Shown: positions 10,461 to 23,123 of the stretch, piece by piece
Layout: every line of letters begins with the position of its first letter
How positions within the stretch are numbered: position 1 is the stretch's first letter
Notes under the pieces: model-generated
Told to the model about the DNA's origin: nothing
What the model saw: the letters and a program-made list of their open reading frames with translations, nothing else
Databases searched by the model: none
Made by a program: the position numbers and the translations under genes
Origin: Puccinia triticina
Lineage: Eukaryota > Basidiomycota > Pucciniomycetes > Pucciniales > Pucciniaceae
Direction: 5' to 3'
DNA length: 64,000 nucleotides
Assembly (NCBI RefSeq): GCF_026914185.1
Contig: NC_070558.1
Coordinates: 8,627,501-8,691,500, forward strand

Positions 10461-13400
10461 GAAGAGTGGAAAAAACTGATACACAAACAGTTTGGTACAG
10501 ATGTCTGGGAGGATAAAATGCTAGCTGCATATGTGAATGATTTCTTTGATCCTACTAAAGATGACCCATACAAATGGTGTCTGAGTCAGAAGAAAAGGAT
10601 TGATTGTATCTATAACCAACTAGCTCAGAAATTTGTCACTAAGAAAATCTTGAAAAAGTGCCCTAATTACTTAGAACATGATGTAATGTGCAGGTTGAAA
10701 GATGCAGATGTAGACTTGTCTGAATTGGTAGCCACCATAGAAATAATTATTGTGGCTAAGAAATTGGACAGGAAACCCAAGACGTACGAGGAAAGGCGTA
10801 ATCTAGCGCCTAGAGAAACCACGGCTGCAGAAAGAAGGAGTACAGAAATACCTCCTAGAAAAACGGCTAGTATTGAGTGCTACAATTGCGGAGAGAAAGG
10901 CCATAAGAGACCTGATTGCCCAAAACCCCGCAAATGCATCAACAATATAGAAGGAGAGTCTGAGGATGATGACATATCTGATACGGGCTCCCAATTTGAC
11001 ATTGTCGGAATGGAACCTGGAATTAGTGATGACTTGGATGAACCCAAAATTAATGCCAAATGCAATGTGATACAAGCTGATCTAGGAGATCCCTTGCATA
11101 TTACGGTGATACAGGGAGATTCCAACTTGCCACAAAAATGGAATTCCTCACTAGGAATTGGGCACGTATCAGACGCCAAACTTATGACAAAAAAACCGGA
11201 GGAAGGCATGAGTTACACTTTAGGAAAAACTAGCTATACAACAGTTGTCTTTGAAGGGAGAGAAATTAGAGCTCTCCTGGACATTGGAGCATTTTGTTCT
11301 TGCACTAGTACCAATTTGCTAGACTCTTGTTATCCCGAGTGGAGAAATAACCTCCTCCCCACACCTAAAGCTAAATTTAGTAGTTGTAATGCGGCCCTTA
11401 ATCCCATAGGGATAGTTAAATTACCTCTTATTTTTCCGCACACAAAAGGATCTTTACGATTACACATAGAATTTGTGGTTCTAGAAGATGCCGTGTGTGA
11501 GTACCTTATTTTAGGAAATGATGCTTTCTGCTTGTATGGAATAGATGTAATTCAGAGCAAAAACAGATACTACACAATAGGTGGTGATTGGAAGAGAAAG
11601 TTTGAGATATGTAACATCAGCTTTCAGAACCCTCCGGGAAAAGACCGTGAGAAGAGAGAGTTGACCAAGTTCCGTCAAGAATATATGTCTCAAGCAGCTA
11701 TTAGTAGTACATTAACACCTGAGCAACAGTCAGATGTATTAAATATCTGCTTCGAGCATGAAGAAGCTTTCTGCACAAAAGAAGAACCCATAGGGAATAT
11801 CTCTGGACACGATATTGAGATAGAACTTACGTGCCAACCACCTTATCCTCCGGCGCTGAGGAGAGCCGCTTATCCTTTGAGCCCTAAGTCTCGTGAAGCT
11901 CTAGAAATCCACATCAAAGAATTATTGGAGCTTAAAGTCCTGAGGAAAGTAGGCCATAATGAACAAGTGGAAATAACTACGCCCGTAATTATAGCATGGC
12001 ATAACGAAAAATCCCGCATGGTAGGAGACTTTAGAGCCCTCAATAATTACACTAAAGCAGAAAATTATCCTATTCCGAGAATAGATCATTCTCTACATAA
12101 TTTGGCGAAAGCTAAATACATTACCACAATGGATGTGCTCAAAGGGTTCCATCAAATACCCATCAAAGAAGAAAGCAGGCAATTCATGCGCATAATCTGT
12201 CATCTAGGAGTATACGAATATTTGAGAATGCCATTTGGTATAAAAAATGCTCCTTCGCATTTTCAGCGCATGATGGACACGATATTCGGATCCTTTATTC
12301 GGCAAAGTTGGATGATGGTATACATAGATGACATTATCATATATTCTGCAAACTGGGAGGATCATTTAGAAAAAATAAGATTGGTTCTCCGTACAGCTAT
12401 TACAGCAGGATTGAAAATGTCCATCAAGAAATGCAACTTTGGGTTTCAAGAGCTTAAGGCTTTAGGCCATATAGTCTCCGGATTATCTCTAGCCATAGAT
12501 CAGAACAGAGTAGCCGCAGTTCTGCTTAAACCTATGCCACAGACTATGACAGAAATGCAATCTTTTCTGGGATTTTGTAGTTATTACCGGCAGCATATCC
12601 CTATATTTGCAAACATCTCCAAAAGTCTATACGAGTTATGTAGCAAAGATGTCTTCTTTGAGATGACGTACGGGAGAGTAGAGCAATATGAGCAACTAAA
12701 AAGGCACATCACTACAGCTCCCGTACTTGCGCAACCAGACTATTCTTTGCCCTTTATACTATACATAGATGCTTGTTTTGAGGGTATTGGAGCAGCTTTA
12801 CATCAGGAATTCATAATTGATGGGATTCCTGTGGAAAAACCTGTCCTGTTCATTCCCAGACAAGTTTGGAAGACAGAAATGAGATATGGAGCCAGTCAAA
12901 TGGAATGCTTATGTCTTGTATGGGCTCTAGAGAAACTGCATTATTACCTGGAAGGTTGTAAGATCATTGTAGTTACAGATTGTATAGCAGTACGAACTTT
13001 AATGAACATGAAGACGCCCAACCGTCACATGCTCAGATGGCAGATTGCAATACAACAGTATAGAGGACATATGACCATTATCCATAGGGCTGGAGGTAAG
13101 CATACTAATGCAGATGGACTAAGTAGATGGGCCTTGCCTAACACTCCAGATAATCCTGCCTATGATCCAGAGGATGAGGATGTATTCCCCATTTTGGGAA
13201 TTCACGTATGTGACATCGATGATGCATTCTTTGCAGAAGTCAGAATCAGCTACAGCAAAGATTTAGAACTTCTCAAGTTAATCAATATCCTGGATAATGA
13301 AAACAGTGCTCCAGAATTGATTGCTAGCTTACCGGAATACCTATTGACCCCATACAAAGCAGGACAGTTTACCCTGTTAGATGGCATAATGTATTTTAGA

Positions 13401-14417
13401 CATAGACATTCCAGTGTGATAGTTCTGAGCAAAGAAATTCACATCAAGAATATGTTGTACAAATGCCATGATAATGCTGGCGCAGGACACTTCTCCGAAG
13501 ATAGAACCTTAGAAAGGATTAAACAGACAGCCTGGTGGGTTGATTGGAAAAATCAAACCAAAGCATATGTCAAATCCTGTGTAACATGCCAAAAAGCTAA
13601 CAAACAGACTGGAAAGAGATTTGGATTATTGCAGACCATAGCTGAACCCAAAACTAGGTGGGAAATCATTAACATGGACTTTGTGACAGGATTACCTCCG
13701 GGAGGAGCCTTCTCTTATAACTCAGTCCTAGTGGTTGTAGATAGATTTTCCAGGAGAGCTAGGTTTATTCCGCATCACAAAGATGACACTGCTATGGAAA
13801 TAGCTATGCTATTCTGGAATAGAATCATGGCGGACGTAGGTATCCCAAAAATAATTATCAGTGACAGAGACCCAAAGTTTACATCTGAATTTTGGAGAAA
13901 TCTCCATGATATGTTAGGCACTAAATTAGCCTTCTCAACTGCATATCATCCACAGACGGATGGTCTAGCCAAAAGAATGATCCAGACATTGGAAGATCTT
14001 TTAAGAAGGTTTTGCGCCTTTGGGCTAGAATTTAAAAATAAAGATGGGTATACACATGATTGGGTTAATTTACTCCCCGCCCTAGAAATGGCCTACAATA
14101 GTAGTAAGCACTCCACTACCAAAGAAGCGCCATATATCCTAGAGAGGGGTTGGATCCCCAGATTACCAAAAGACACACTTAATGACAAATTACCGCTGGC
14201 GCACCCTACGGCCTTGGACTTTAAGAAAATGCTAGAAGCCACAAATAAACATGCGGCCAAATGTGTCCAAGAAGCAGCTGAGTACAGTAAGATGCGCTGG
14301 GACAAGAGTCATAAAGAACCAGAATTCAATATAGGAGAAAAAGTACTTCTATCTACTGTAAATTTTAACAACTTGGGAGGTTGTAGGAAGCTTAAACCCG
14401 CCTTTGTAGGTCCCTTT

Positions 14418-17400
14418 TAAAGATGTCATCAGGTACCTCTTTGCGGGTACCTTGTGTCCGTGGGCAGGTACCCGCCAGCAGGCAGCAGGTACCTGTTTGC
14501 GGGTACAGGTGCGGGTGCGGGTGCCTGGCCTGATGAGCTACAGGTACCTCCCAAAATACCCCCCCGGGCACCGGTGACCCTGGAACATGTCACATGTATG
14601 TATGTGGCCCCCAGGGCCCAGATATCCACAGCACCCACCCACTCTGTCCGGACTCCGCACCAAATCATAATACACACCTTCGCCATGGGGAACAGTAGAA
14701 AGCGCCGCAAGGAGACCGAATCATCACTATCCAGTTCCCCAGCCCCATCTAAAGAAACTGTCAACAAGGATCGCGATTGAGGAGGACACAATATCGGCAA
14801 CGATTCCGACGTTGAACATCTGCCTACAGGTTCCGAACATGTTGCAAACGTGCTCACGGACGAACAAGAGCTCAGTAAGCCACTCGCTCATCTAGTATAC
14901 ACATTCTATAAGCATAATTTGATTTTTGTCTGCCTTTGAATGTTCCAGGAAAGGCGCGACGGGTTCATAAGAATCAACTCAGCGGGTGCTATGCATTTTT
15001 TGATCCCCCTATACTTGCCGACCAAAAGGACAAAAATGGTAGCCCAATGATCGCTTATCCGTGTAAGACATCAGTTGGTTTTTTATTTTTGTTTTTCTCC
15101 TTAAAATCTTTGTGAATGTATCTAACTCTATTGGTGTACCTTTTCCTAGCTGTGGCAGCAAGATCCACCGACCAATTTACGAGACATCGCCAACAAACCT
15201 AGCAAAACATGTTGCCAGTTGCACCAAGAGGGAACGTGAGTCACAAGGGAATCAGAAACTTGGCGCCATGGGGGTATCAGGAACGGGTGATATTGACCCA
15301 CGCGAGGTGAATACATCATTTGCTTTTTTCATTCTTCCTTTCATCGACTAAAGTCAATTATCTGGTAGGTCCCCCAGCTTTGTGCCATTTGGTGTGCACA
15401 AGCAGCGCGACCATTTACTTCGCTCGGAGAAACATCACATCTTGGACTCTTACATCCCATGGTCGTCAAGAATCTTCCAGCGCGCAGAACAGTCTCGAAT
15501 GACATTGCGAAGCTATATACGGCTGTACAAGAGTCACTAATTGAATCATTCAAGGTAAGCTTGATCTTGTGTGCCTGCTCTCGGATTTGATTTGATCAAA
15601 ATGACTCGTAACCTTTGTCTTTTCAGCATCATAAGGGTGCCATGTACCTCGGGCTTGACGCTTGGCAGTCTCCCAATGGGTTCGACATCTTAGGAACAGT
15701 TCTATATTGGTTGGTTGAAGACAAAGGTGGCTTCCACTTGGATGCCGTGCCGCTTGACTTTGTAAGGTTGCAGAAGAGCCACACTGGCATTTACTTGGCC
15801 GAGACCGTCCAGCTTATTGTCGAAAAGTTTGGCCTGAAGGACAAGGTAAGTTCTCAAGACTCACACATCTATATACTCATCCTCTTCTGTGTAATTTCAC
15901 TGATTGATAATTCTACTCATTTAGATTCATGGAATTGTCACGGACAATGCATCAAACAACCGCACTATGATCAAAGAGATCAAAACTTACTGGTGGCCTC
16001 GCTTCAAAGGTGAAACCCAATGGGTTCGTTGTTTTGCTCATGTACTCAATTTGATTGCCCAGATCATCCTGAGACCCTTCGGAAGCCACAAGAGAAAGAA
16101 GAATGTCAATCCAGTCTTAAAATCTGATAGCGAGGCATCAGACGAGGAGGAAGAAGAACCTGAGGATCGAGATGATCAGATCTGACTGTAAGTTTTTCTT
16201 ATCTGCTGATAATCCTTCAGTGATTTCTAAACTGAAGGGACTGGTCACCGGTTTGATAGCTTGACCAGCGACTATCCAGATGGCGACAAAGACAACGACC
16301 ATGATGAGGATGATAGTTCAATTGTCAACGATTCGGTACTGGCGGCCGAGCTCATTGATGATGAGGAGGTGGAACTTGAGGATGACAATGTAAATGACTT
16401 AAGTGAGGAAGAGCATGATGATCGATACACATCCAAATCATGCAAGAAAACGTTAGCCAAGGTAAGCCCATCTTTCTAGTTTCTGCTAACAAATCAGCCA
16501 ATCACTTATATTTATTCAAATCGTTTAAATTTAGTTTCGAGTGATTTCTAGGAAGCTGAACAAGTCACCAAATTCAAAGGCTAACTTTGTGGAGATATGC
16601 CAAGATCTGGAGTGCTTGAGGCCGCATAACGTTGGCCGTGACGTCCGTACTAGGTGGAATTCAACCATGACTCAATTGGCTAGTATCGTGCGATGCTCGG
16701 AAGCAATGTAAGTTCATCTTTTGCTGCTCGCATTTCCAACCCAAGGAATTGATAAGTGTGCCTTTGAAGCCTTGAGTGGCAAAAAGACAGAAGGCATGGC
16801 CTATCTCGAGAATACCACATCAATGATGATGATATTTCCTTAGCTGCCGACCTTGTTGAGGTACTTGAACCATTTTATGTAATTACGCTGCAAGTATCAG
16901 TCCGTGGGGCCGCTCGAATATCGGACATTGTTATCTTTATCGACCAAATCACCTGTCATCTCTCTACCGTCATCTCTGATAAGAAAAAGTACCCGCCAGC
17001 TTTGCGGAATGCATGCCGTGCCGGTCTCCAGCTCACGAATAAATATTACACACTGACTGACAACTCGCCTTTGTACCGAGTTGCTATGGGTATGTTTTGA
17101 TTTCATTTTCTCATCATGAATCATGTAGACTGACTGTAATTCATCAGTCCTTCATCCGTCTTTCAAAGACGAATACTTTAAGCTAGCGAAGTGGAAACCA
17201 GAGTGGATTCAGGAATCCATCCGACTCACGCGCGAGATGTGGGAAGCCCACTACAGGCCTTCACCTCAGGCAACTAATTCCCAACCCCCAAATCCTCCTC
17301 CAAAGGTAACTGAAACAACGAAAAATAAACTGTGTAACTAGTCTCATGCTAATCATTGATTTGAAAATCACAGCAGCCGCATGCAGGTATAGTCGCAGGT

Positions 17401-18105
17401 TTGGTTGGCGCCTCTGAAGCGCGTGGAGGTAGCGTCCCTACAGATCCGCTCTCTATGTGGCTTGCTGGAGGGTTGAGTTTAAATGAACTAGGAGGGCCGG
17501 TGAACCCCCTCAAATGGTGGATGCGACAACGACGCGCAGGTAACACTCATGGGGGTCTGTCCCAGATGGCCCTGGATGTTCTTAGTTGTCCAGGTAAGAT
17601 TTTTCATCTTTCATCACTTTCTGATTGCGATACTCATTGATTTAATCATATACATATTAGCAACAACTGTCGACGTGGAGCGTGCTTTCAGCTTTGGAAG
17701 GGATTATGTATCTCTCCGAAGGCATCGACTTAGTGCGTCCTCGGTTACGAGAGGAATGGCTGTTGCATTTTACGCGAAGAACGGGGCGATACAGAGTGGT
17801 GTCTTACGTAAATGGAAGACTGATAAGAGGAACGATGCAAAGTTCAAGGGCAAGGGCAAGGGAAGATTGACAGGAAACTGAATTAAAGAAGGATGATAGT
17901 TTCTTACTTATTATCTTGAAATGAATTGTTGGCTGGCATTTTTGCCTCAAAAAATGCCGAACACCCGCGGGTACCTCCCCCAGGTACCCGGGTACCTGCT
18001 CCCTGCCCCTCAGGGGGGTGCGGGTGCGGGTGCCAAGGATTGGTGGTTTTTTTGGGGAGGTACCCGCACCTGTGGCGGGTACCCGGGTAACAAGTGACAT
18101 CTTTA
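14418..18105 (+). mobile_element. hAT DNA transposon nested in Gypsy-1 integrase
   Basis: 3688 bp with termini TAAAGATGTCA...TGACATCTTTA and the 8-bp TSD GTCCCTTT (14410-14417 and 18106-18113), both as expected for hAT. Subterminal 200 bp at each end are dense in GGTACCC/GGGTACC motifs, probably transposase-binding repeats. Removing the element and one TSD copy restores the Gypsy-1 reading frame from KPAFVGPF to VIKNLHGK. It lies in the same orientation as its host and is younger than it. Confidence 0.92.
14685..17881 (+). pseudogene. hAT transposase gene, multi-exon, with TGA stops
   Basis: Start ATG at 14685 (MGNSRKRRKETESS). Exons I can set: 14685-14874, 14949-15060, 15150-15306, 15378-15554, 15627-15845, 15925-16187, 16260-16461, 16535-16707, then further exons to the stop at 17879-17881. 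Recognisable parts: N-terminal zinc-finger-like region (YPCGSKIHRP...LAKHVASC), LGLDAWQSPNG (first catalytic Asp), GIVTDNASNNRTM (second Asp), WVRCFAHVLNLIAQ, a long acidic insert, DVRTRWNST, KYYTLTDNSPLYRVAM, and the C-terminal dimerisation domain ATTVDVERAFSFGRDYVSLRRHRLS with the catalytic Glu. In-frame TGAs at 14778-14780 and 16183-16185, and an imperfect junction near 16707-16780, suggest the gene is dead. Confidence 0.8.
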
Positions 18106-18492
18106 GTCCCTTTGTGATTAAAAACCTACATGGTAAAAATGCAGTAGAAGTAATTCTTACAGAAGAATTTAGCAGGAAACACCCGGTGTTTCCGGTAAGC
18201 CTCATAAAAAGATATGTTCAGAGGGAAAATGAACCAACTTCCATACCAGTACCTGTACCCATAGAAGAACGATCTCCTAAAGAGCAACTTGAAGTACATA
18301 AAATCCTCAAAGATAAAAAGGAGAGAGTTTTAGGTAAAGATACCAGACTGTACCTTGTAAGATACAGAAACCAATCTGCAGACAAAGATGAATGGCTACC
18401 AGAAAATAATATCCCAGACGGAGCAATTCACTTACGCAATTATAGAGTTTCTAAGCGTAAATAGCTCAGCTAAGTTACGAGTAACTTATCTT

Positions 18493-18504
18493 GGTGGGAG
18501 GGAA
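18493..18504 (+). promoter_or_regulatory. Polypurine tract of Gypsy-1
   Basis: Purine-rich GGTGGGAGGGAA directly before the 3' LTR, the plus-strand DNA primer site in LTR retrotransposons. Confidence 0.7.
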
Positions 18505-19623
18505 TGTCAGCCGGGCTACTATATTAAGTTAGAGCCCAGCTAACTGATATATAACAATTGTTAAAAATACACATTTATTGCAGCGCAGAGCGCCTTGTAT
18601 AAAATGAATACCATATTCATTATTGAACAATAAAAGCGGCGCAGAGCGCCGCGCATACAAAAATGAATATGTAATAAAAGACCTACCCTCGAACGATGTA
18701 TAGAATCGAGGAGAGACTGTCAAAACTCCAGCCACAGGTAGCGGCCGGAGAAAGAATAGTAGCCATGATCCAAAAACCCGTTCTCAGGCCAAGAGAACGG
18801 GTTTGCTATTGTTTAACTAACAAAAAATCCCGTAGAACGTTCTACAGGAAACGGCTGGAGGAGAGTAGTGAAGAAGTAAACTGCTGCGTCTCCCCCGGCC
18901 GAAGATGAACAACCAAGAAAACGTCATAAAGAGTGGAACTCTTCCTCGGACCGAGGAAGAGTAACACTTGTTGTTGAGTAAAGAGGACAAGAGCGATGCG
19001 AGCAATAGAACGCTCTACCACTCCTGTCCTAACTAGTTCTTCCCGCGGCTGAGAAGCCGCGATGAATTTGAAAATAGACCAGCGACCCTACCGGTCGCCT
19101 CAAGAATATATAAAGGGAGGCTTCTGAGCGAGTAGAAGCCTCCCCAGATTCATACAAACCATTTCGCCGTACCGCCAGCCTTGCCCTCGTCTACCCGACT
19201 AGTCCGCCAGCCTGACTGTCCTTTGATCTTGGTTTCTCCAGAGTCATTTGTCGTTTTTTTATTGTGGACTTTCTCTCCGAGTAAGTCCACTGTTTTTTCT
19301 TTCTCTATCGGGATATATATCCCCCACCATCTCCTGGGAACGTCTTGCACGTTCGAAATACCCCCTTAACTGGGCCCCAGATGTCACAGGTCACACCACC
19401 CCTGCGCATAGTGTGCGCAGGCCCTGTAAGATCTTCCAGAGGGCACTTAACCACCCCAGGCGCTCCTGGCCCCTCCGTTAACCCCTTTTTTGGGTATATT
19501 AAAAATAACTTTAAAGTTATTTTGCACTTTATCGCGCTTTTGCCGCGCGTACCACCGCACCGTTGCGCAGTCACCGGTGTAGCTAGAGGAGTACACATAC
19601 TCTTGGCATCACCGCGCCTGACA
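18505..19623 (+). repeat. Gypsy-1 3' LTR
   Basis: Same 1119-bp length as the 5' LTR, about 2% divergent by eye. TATA box at 19107-19115. Followed by the TSD CAGAG. Confidence 0.95.
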
Positions 19624-19628
19624 CAGAG

Positions 19629-20057
19629 AATAAGCAGAAATTTCTATTAATCAATCTCAGCTCAGCATCTAAACAGTTTCTTGAATCCTGTTCCAAATTT
19701 ATCTGGATTAACTACCTTACATATCCCAAGGACCATAGTTCATTTTCCTTCATTTTTGTACCTTTTTATTTTGTGCGTCACTTTGTGGCTAGTTCTCTCA
19801 TTGAATCCAACATATTTTCTGTCTTCCAATTCTGAATATACACCACAAGGTGCAATCTTGGGATTTCTGCACATCCTGTGGACCCTTTTGTCTGCAGTAT
19901 ACCCGGGGAGCATCCAGCAGATGCCATGTGCCTAATACATCTTGTACTCCCATTTGAAGGGACTTCTCTTCTCCTTTTTACTCCAGCTGGTCTTCACCTA
20001 GGTTTCCCTTTCTTCTTCATTCCTTTGAAATCCGCACTCTTTTTATACAGCTGTTAG
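19629..20057. other. Unassigned AT-rich sequence
   Basis: No ORF with a domain, no repeat partner noticed in the window. Confidence 0.4.
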
Positions 20058-20600
20058 AGGCTTGGCTCAATGACCAACATGTAGTAATGGTCATTGAGCT
20101 GGGTTTTTCCCATCTCAGTGACCTGTACTAAAGTGGAGGGTGTCTTCACTCAATGGCAGATACACACCAGTTACTGAGTGGAGAACCCCTCCACTCAATG
20201 GCTGGTGCACACCAGTAGTGACCTGTACTCAAGTGGAGGGTGTCTTCACTCAATGGCAGATACACACCAGTTACTGGGTGGTGGACTCTATGGCTGATGC
20301 ACACCAGTCACAGATTGTAGAATCATTCAGCTCAATGAAATTGAAACCATGATCATTAAGGGGAGGATGTCTCCACTTGATGGCCTGTAATGTACATTGG
20401 CAATTGAGTGGATACACCCTCTGCTCAATAGTTGTCCAACATTCATCAAGTGGAGGGTATATTCACTCAATTGATTTGCTGTACACCCAGGTCAATGAGT
20501 GGAGAGTGTCTCATTTTGATGGCTGATACCCACCAGTAAGTGTAAAATTCCAGGGTGTACCAGGCATCAAGTGAAGGTACCCTTCACTAAATTACCAGTG
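20058..20600. repeat. Hairpin array (GTGGAG / CTCCAC family), copy 1
   Basis: A run of short imperfect palindromes: GGTCATTGAGC facing its complement around 20060-20125, then alternating GAGTGGAG...CTCCACTC stems and CTGGTGCACACCAG palindromes about every 50-70 bp. The same family is at 52180-53060 in the opposite order. Not coding. Confidence 0.7.
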
Positions 20601-20724
20601 TGCACACCCTTAATTCAATCAAATTTCAGTCTTAGTTGCACATAAGATCAAAATACTTGAAGCCTGCTACACACATGCTCACACAGATTACATCAGCCAG
20701 TGTTACCAAAGAAACATATGGTTT

Positions 20725-20757
20725 GGCACTCCCTAGAGAGTGCCACACATTCCCCCC
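20725..20757. repeat. 33-bp palindromic motif, copy 1
   Basis: GGCACTCCCTAGAGAGTGCC plus CACATTCCCCCC. Nearly the same 33 bp occur at 56075-56107 next to otherwise different sequence. May be the conserved end of a repeat. Confidence 0.6.
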
Positions 20758-20759
20758 TT

Positions 20760-21497
20760 GGGTATGCTGGCAGTGTGTGCCTTCCCGCCCGCACTATTGC
20801 CCAGTGGACATTCCATGACACTTACCCATATAAGTCACCACATTGTCAATCTGTAGCCCCCTGCAGAATCAGATCTGCAGCCAGAAAATATTAATTTTTG
20901 CAGGTAAATGCTGTCCCAAGGGCTGCAGGGTCTGTAGATCTTGACAGTGAGTCCTCCACTTCTTGTTGCCTAAATGGCTTTATTTAAAGGGTTCCACTAA
21001 ACCTTGTTTGCTGGCAAAACCCTGATCTCAATCAAGTTTCACCAGCCAGTGGAGTTCCTGTTGCCCAAAAGGCTTGATTTGGAGCAACAATGAGCAGTTA
21101 TTGCTACAGTAACAAGTAAAGTAACAATAACATACTGAATTTTTGCTGTTATTGCTATTGTTAGGGGTAACAGTGCTGCAATATTAATATTGCACTGGGG
21201 GAGAGCCCTTTTGTGAAGTCAGTTACAATATCTGTGGGTGGGGCAGCAAACAGCCTCAAAAAAGAATGGCTTATTACTTTACGCATGATGCCCCTGTTTG
21301 CACCTCACTGATAACAATAACGGTGGTCAGTTACTTTACTAAAATCCATCAGATATTGTAAAGTAAAGTAACTGCTCACAGCTGTTTGGAGGAAGCAGCT
21401 AAACCTTGTTTTCTAGAGAAAACTTGATATCAACCTCTAGATTCATTTTATTCAAAGGTAAGTCCTCCAGTAAAGTGTAGCCTGTCCCTCCAAATAA
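20760..21497. other. Unassigned sequence
   Basis: Contains repeated GTTACTTTACT/AGTAAAGTAAC words (21105-21375) that can pair with each other, suggesting an eroded palindromic element. No gene seen. Confidence 0.4.
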
Positions 21498-21610
21498 CAC
21501 TGCGAAAAAAAACTCAAGAAACTGCTGCCAGTTGACATGCAATATTACAAAGGCGGCTTTGTAATATTGCATGTCAACTGGTAGCAGTTTCTTGAGTTTT
21601 TTTCACAGTG
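21498..21610. mobile_element. CACTG-ended hairpin MITE (CACTA-like)
   Basis: 113 bp that fold almost completely on themselves: CACTGCGAAAA...GGC then GCC...TTTTTTTCACAGTG, arms about 53 bp. Flanked by the 3-bp TSD TAA (21495-21497 and 21611-21613). CACTA/CACTG termini with 3-bp TSDs fit the CACTA superfamily. A 244-bp relative is at 44133-44376. Confidence 0.65.
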
Positions 21611-21636
21611 TAAGTCTTCCATTCCAAGGGGGAGGG

Positions 21637-21790
21637 TAAAGATGAACAATCAAGACTTGGGTACCTGTTGGCACCATGACCCGACCTGCTTGTTTATTTG
21701 CCAAAACCAAAACCTCACACCGCACCTGGAACAGCTTGGAGGGTACTGGCAGTACTTTTGGCAGGTACCCCAGGTACCCCTTGTGCCATT
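21637..21790. mobile_element. Truncated hAT-like terminus
   Basis: Starts TAAAGATGAACAAT and is rich in GGTACC motifs, like the ends of the large hAT. The other end was not found. A related terminus ending ATTGTTCATCTTTA is at 37490-37627. Confidence 0.4.
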
Positions 21791-21799
21791 TTTTGTATT

Positions 21800-22337
21800 T
21801 TTCAATCTCACAATTGGCTTTAATTTTGTCAATTGTGTCCAATTGATTGGAAAGCTCAGGCACACCATACAAAGAGTAGCTTGTACTATTGGAGTTTGAA
21901 GCAAATTTCTGAGCTCAATCTGTACAGGGATAATACTCAGTCAGAACTGGCTCTCAGAAAAAGAAATGAGGAAAATGTAGTACTCACACAACTCTTCCTT
22001 GTTGGCCAATTGACCACCTCCAGATTGTGGCTAGGCTGTGCTAGTTGGAGTATTGATATTGCCTTCTTTGCTAGTTTGTTGACTCATGTCATCTTTGGGG
22101 TTACCTTGGATTGAGGATGCTTGAGATGATTGGGTTTTGTGTTGTTTGCGGGTGGCACTCAGAGCCATGGTTGAGGTCGGTCAACAAGGTGAGGCAAGGG
22201 TATACATATATATATAACATCCGGTCTGGCTTTGATGATATGTCATATGTGTGAGAGTCCCGTTTGGACTCTTCACTGAAGGCAGAGTAGGTGGCGCAGA
22301 GAACTCGTCTCAGAGATTCTAGTGCCCAACAGTGGTG
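21800..22337. other. Unassigned sequence left of Copia-2
   Basis: No domain-bearing ORF. Contains a short TATATATA run near 22205. Ends at the Copia-2 TSD AATTG (22338-22342). Confidence 0.4.
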
Positions 22338-22342
22338 AATTG

Positions 22343-23123
22343 TGAAAGAACTCAAGCAACTAAGATTTATTTCTCTATCAGAATCTAAACATGATACTGT
22401 AGCGTAGAAACAAATAGAGAGAAAAGGTAGTTGAGAATTACCTAAGAGCAGGCGATAGGCCGCTCTCTACTGAGAATAATGAGAAATGAGAAGTGTAAGA
22501 TGCGCCGGTATCGACTTGTGCCAGAGTGACCTGGGAAGCAATGTAGCGTATTAGCTTTTAGGCTCCTTGTTTCTCTGAGTGAGAGTCTCGTGCGTTCTTA
22601 CACCCTTTTGCCTTTTTGGCCCTTAGGATCCCTGCGATTATCTACTCGCGAAGCGGCTGAGGATTTCGGCTTTTCCTGCTAGAAGAATAAGCACGCTCCT
22701 TATCAACCTTTTACTTCTTTTGCTTAGCTCGGACAACGTTACTCACCAACTGTTTTCCTTTCTCTTTGAGTGGAGTCGGTTCGAGCGGTTTTTTCCTGAG
22801 AGTCTAAGTCTTTAGGGATAGTTTGGGTTTAGCATTTAGCCTTGTCTTTGAGTTTAAGCATCAGCTGCTCACCTTTGGTGTTAGCTGATATTCTTGCTCT
22901 TAAAGACTGGGAGCCAGGATTTTCCGCAAGCCTGAGTCTGCTGGTCGTTGGAGTTGAATCTGCAAAACATCAAAATGATGTGTCAGCTTTGCAACCCCGC
23001 GGAACCAGTTTTGGACTGCGGAGATGGTTCGCTTTGCTTACCATTTTCCGCAGCTAATGTAGATCCCGGCCGCTTTCCCAATTTATGGGAATGTGGCCGT
23101 TCACCTAGGCGTGTAATCTCACA
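22343..23123 (-). repeat. Copia-2 3' LTR
   Basis: On the minus strand begins TGTGAGATTACACG and ends GAGTTCTTTCA. The pol frame runs into it and stops at 22983. A purine-rich tract (ACGGGAGGC on the minus strand) lies just inside, at about 23124-23133. Confidence 0.93.

Larger units (their letters stand above)
10461..18464 (+). pseudogene. Gypsy-1 pol polyprotein, split by hAT insertion
   Basis: In frame with gag after the TGA. Runs to 14417, is interrupted by the hAT element, and resumes at 18114 to the stop at 18464. Domains in order: rest of the capsid region, CCHC knuckle [14 protein letters not shown], protease with [10 protein letters not shown] (usual D-S/T-G is D-I-G), RT with [36 protein letters not shown] and YIDDIIIYS (intact), RNase H ([14 protein letters not shown]), integrase zinc region ([17 protein letters not shown]...CVTCQKA) and core ([22 protein letters not shown]). 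The third catalytic residue in [14 protein letters not shown] is Lys where the family has Glu. The C-terminus ends in a chromodomain-like segment (YLVRYRNQSADKDEWLPEN). Confidence 0.85.
6498..19623 (+). mobile_element. Gypsy-1: Ty3/gypsy chromovirus-like retrotransposon, with nested hAT
   Basis: LTRs of exactly 1119 bp at 6498-7616 and 18505-19623, both TG...CA ended, flanked by the 5-bp TSD CAGAG (6493-6497 and 19624-19628). Internal order: primer site, leader, spliced accessory ORF, gag, zinc knuckle, protease, RT, RNase H, integrase, chromodomain-like tail, polypurine tract. The LTRs differ at about 20 positions by eye (~2%), mostly transitions, with no indels. Gag-pol has a frame break, an in-frame TGA, an altered protease motif, an altered integrase Glu and a 3.7-kb hAT insertion, so the copy is dead. 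Confidence 0.93.
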
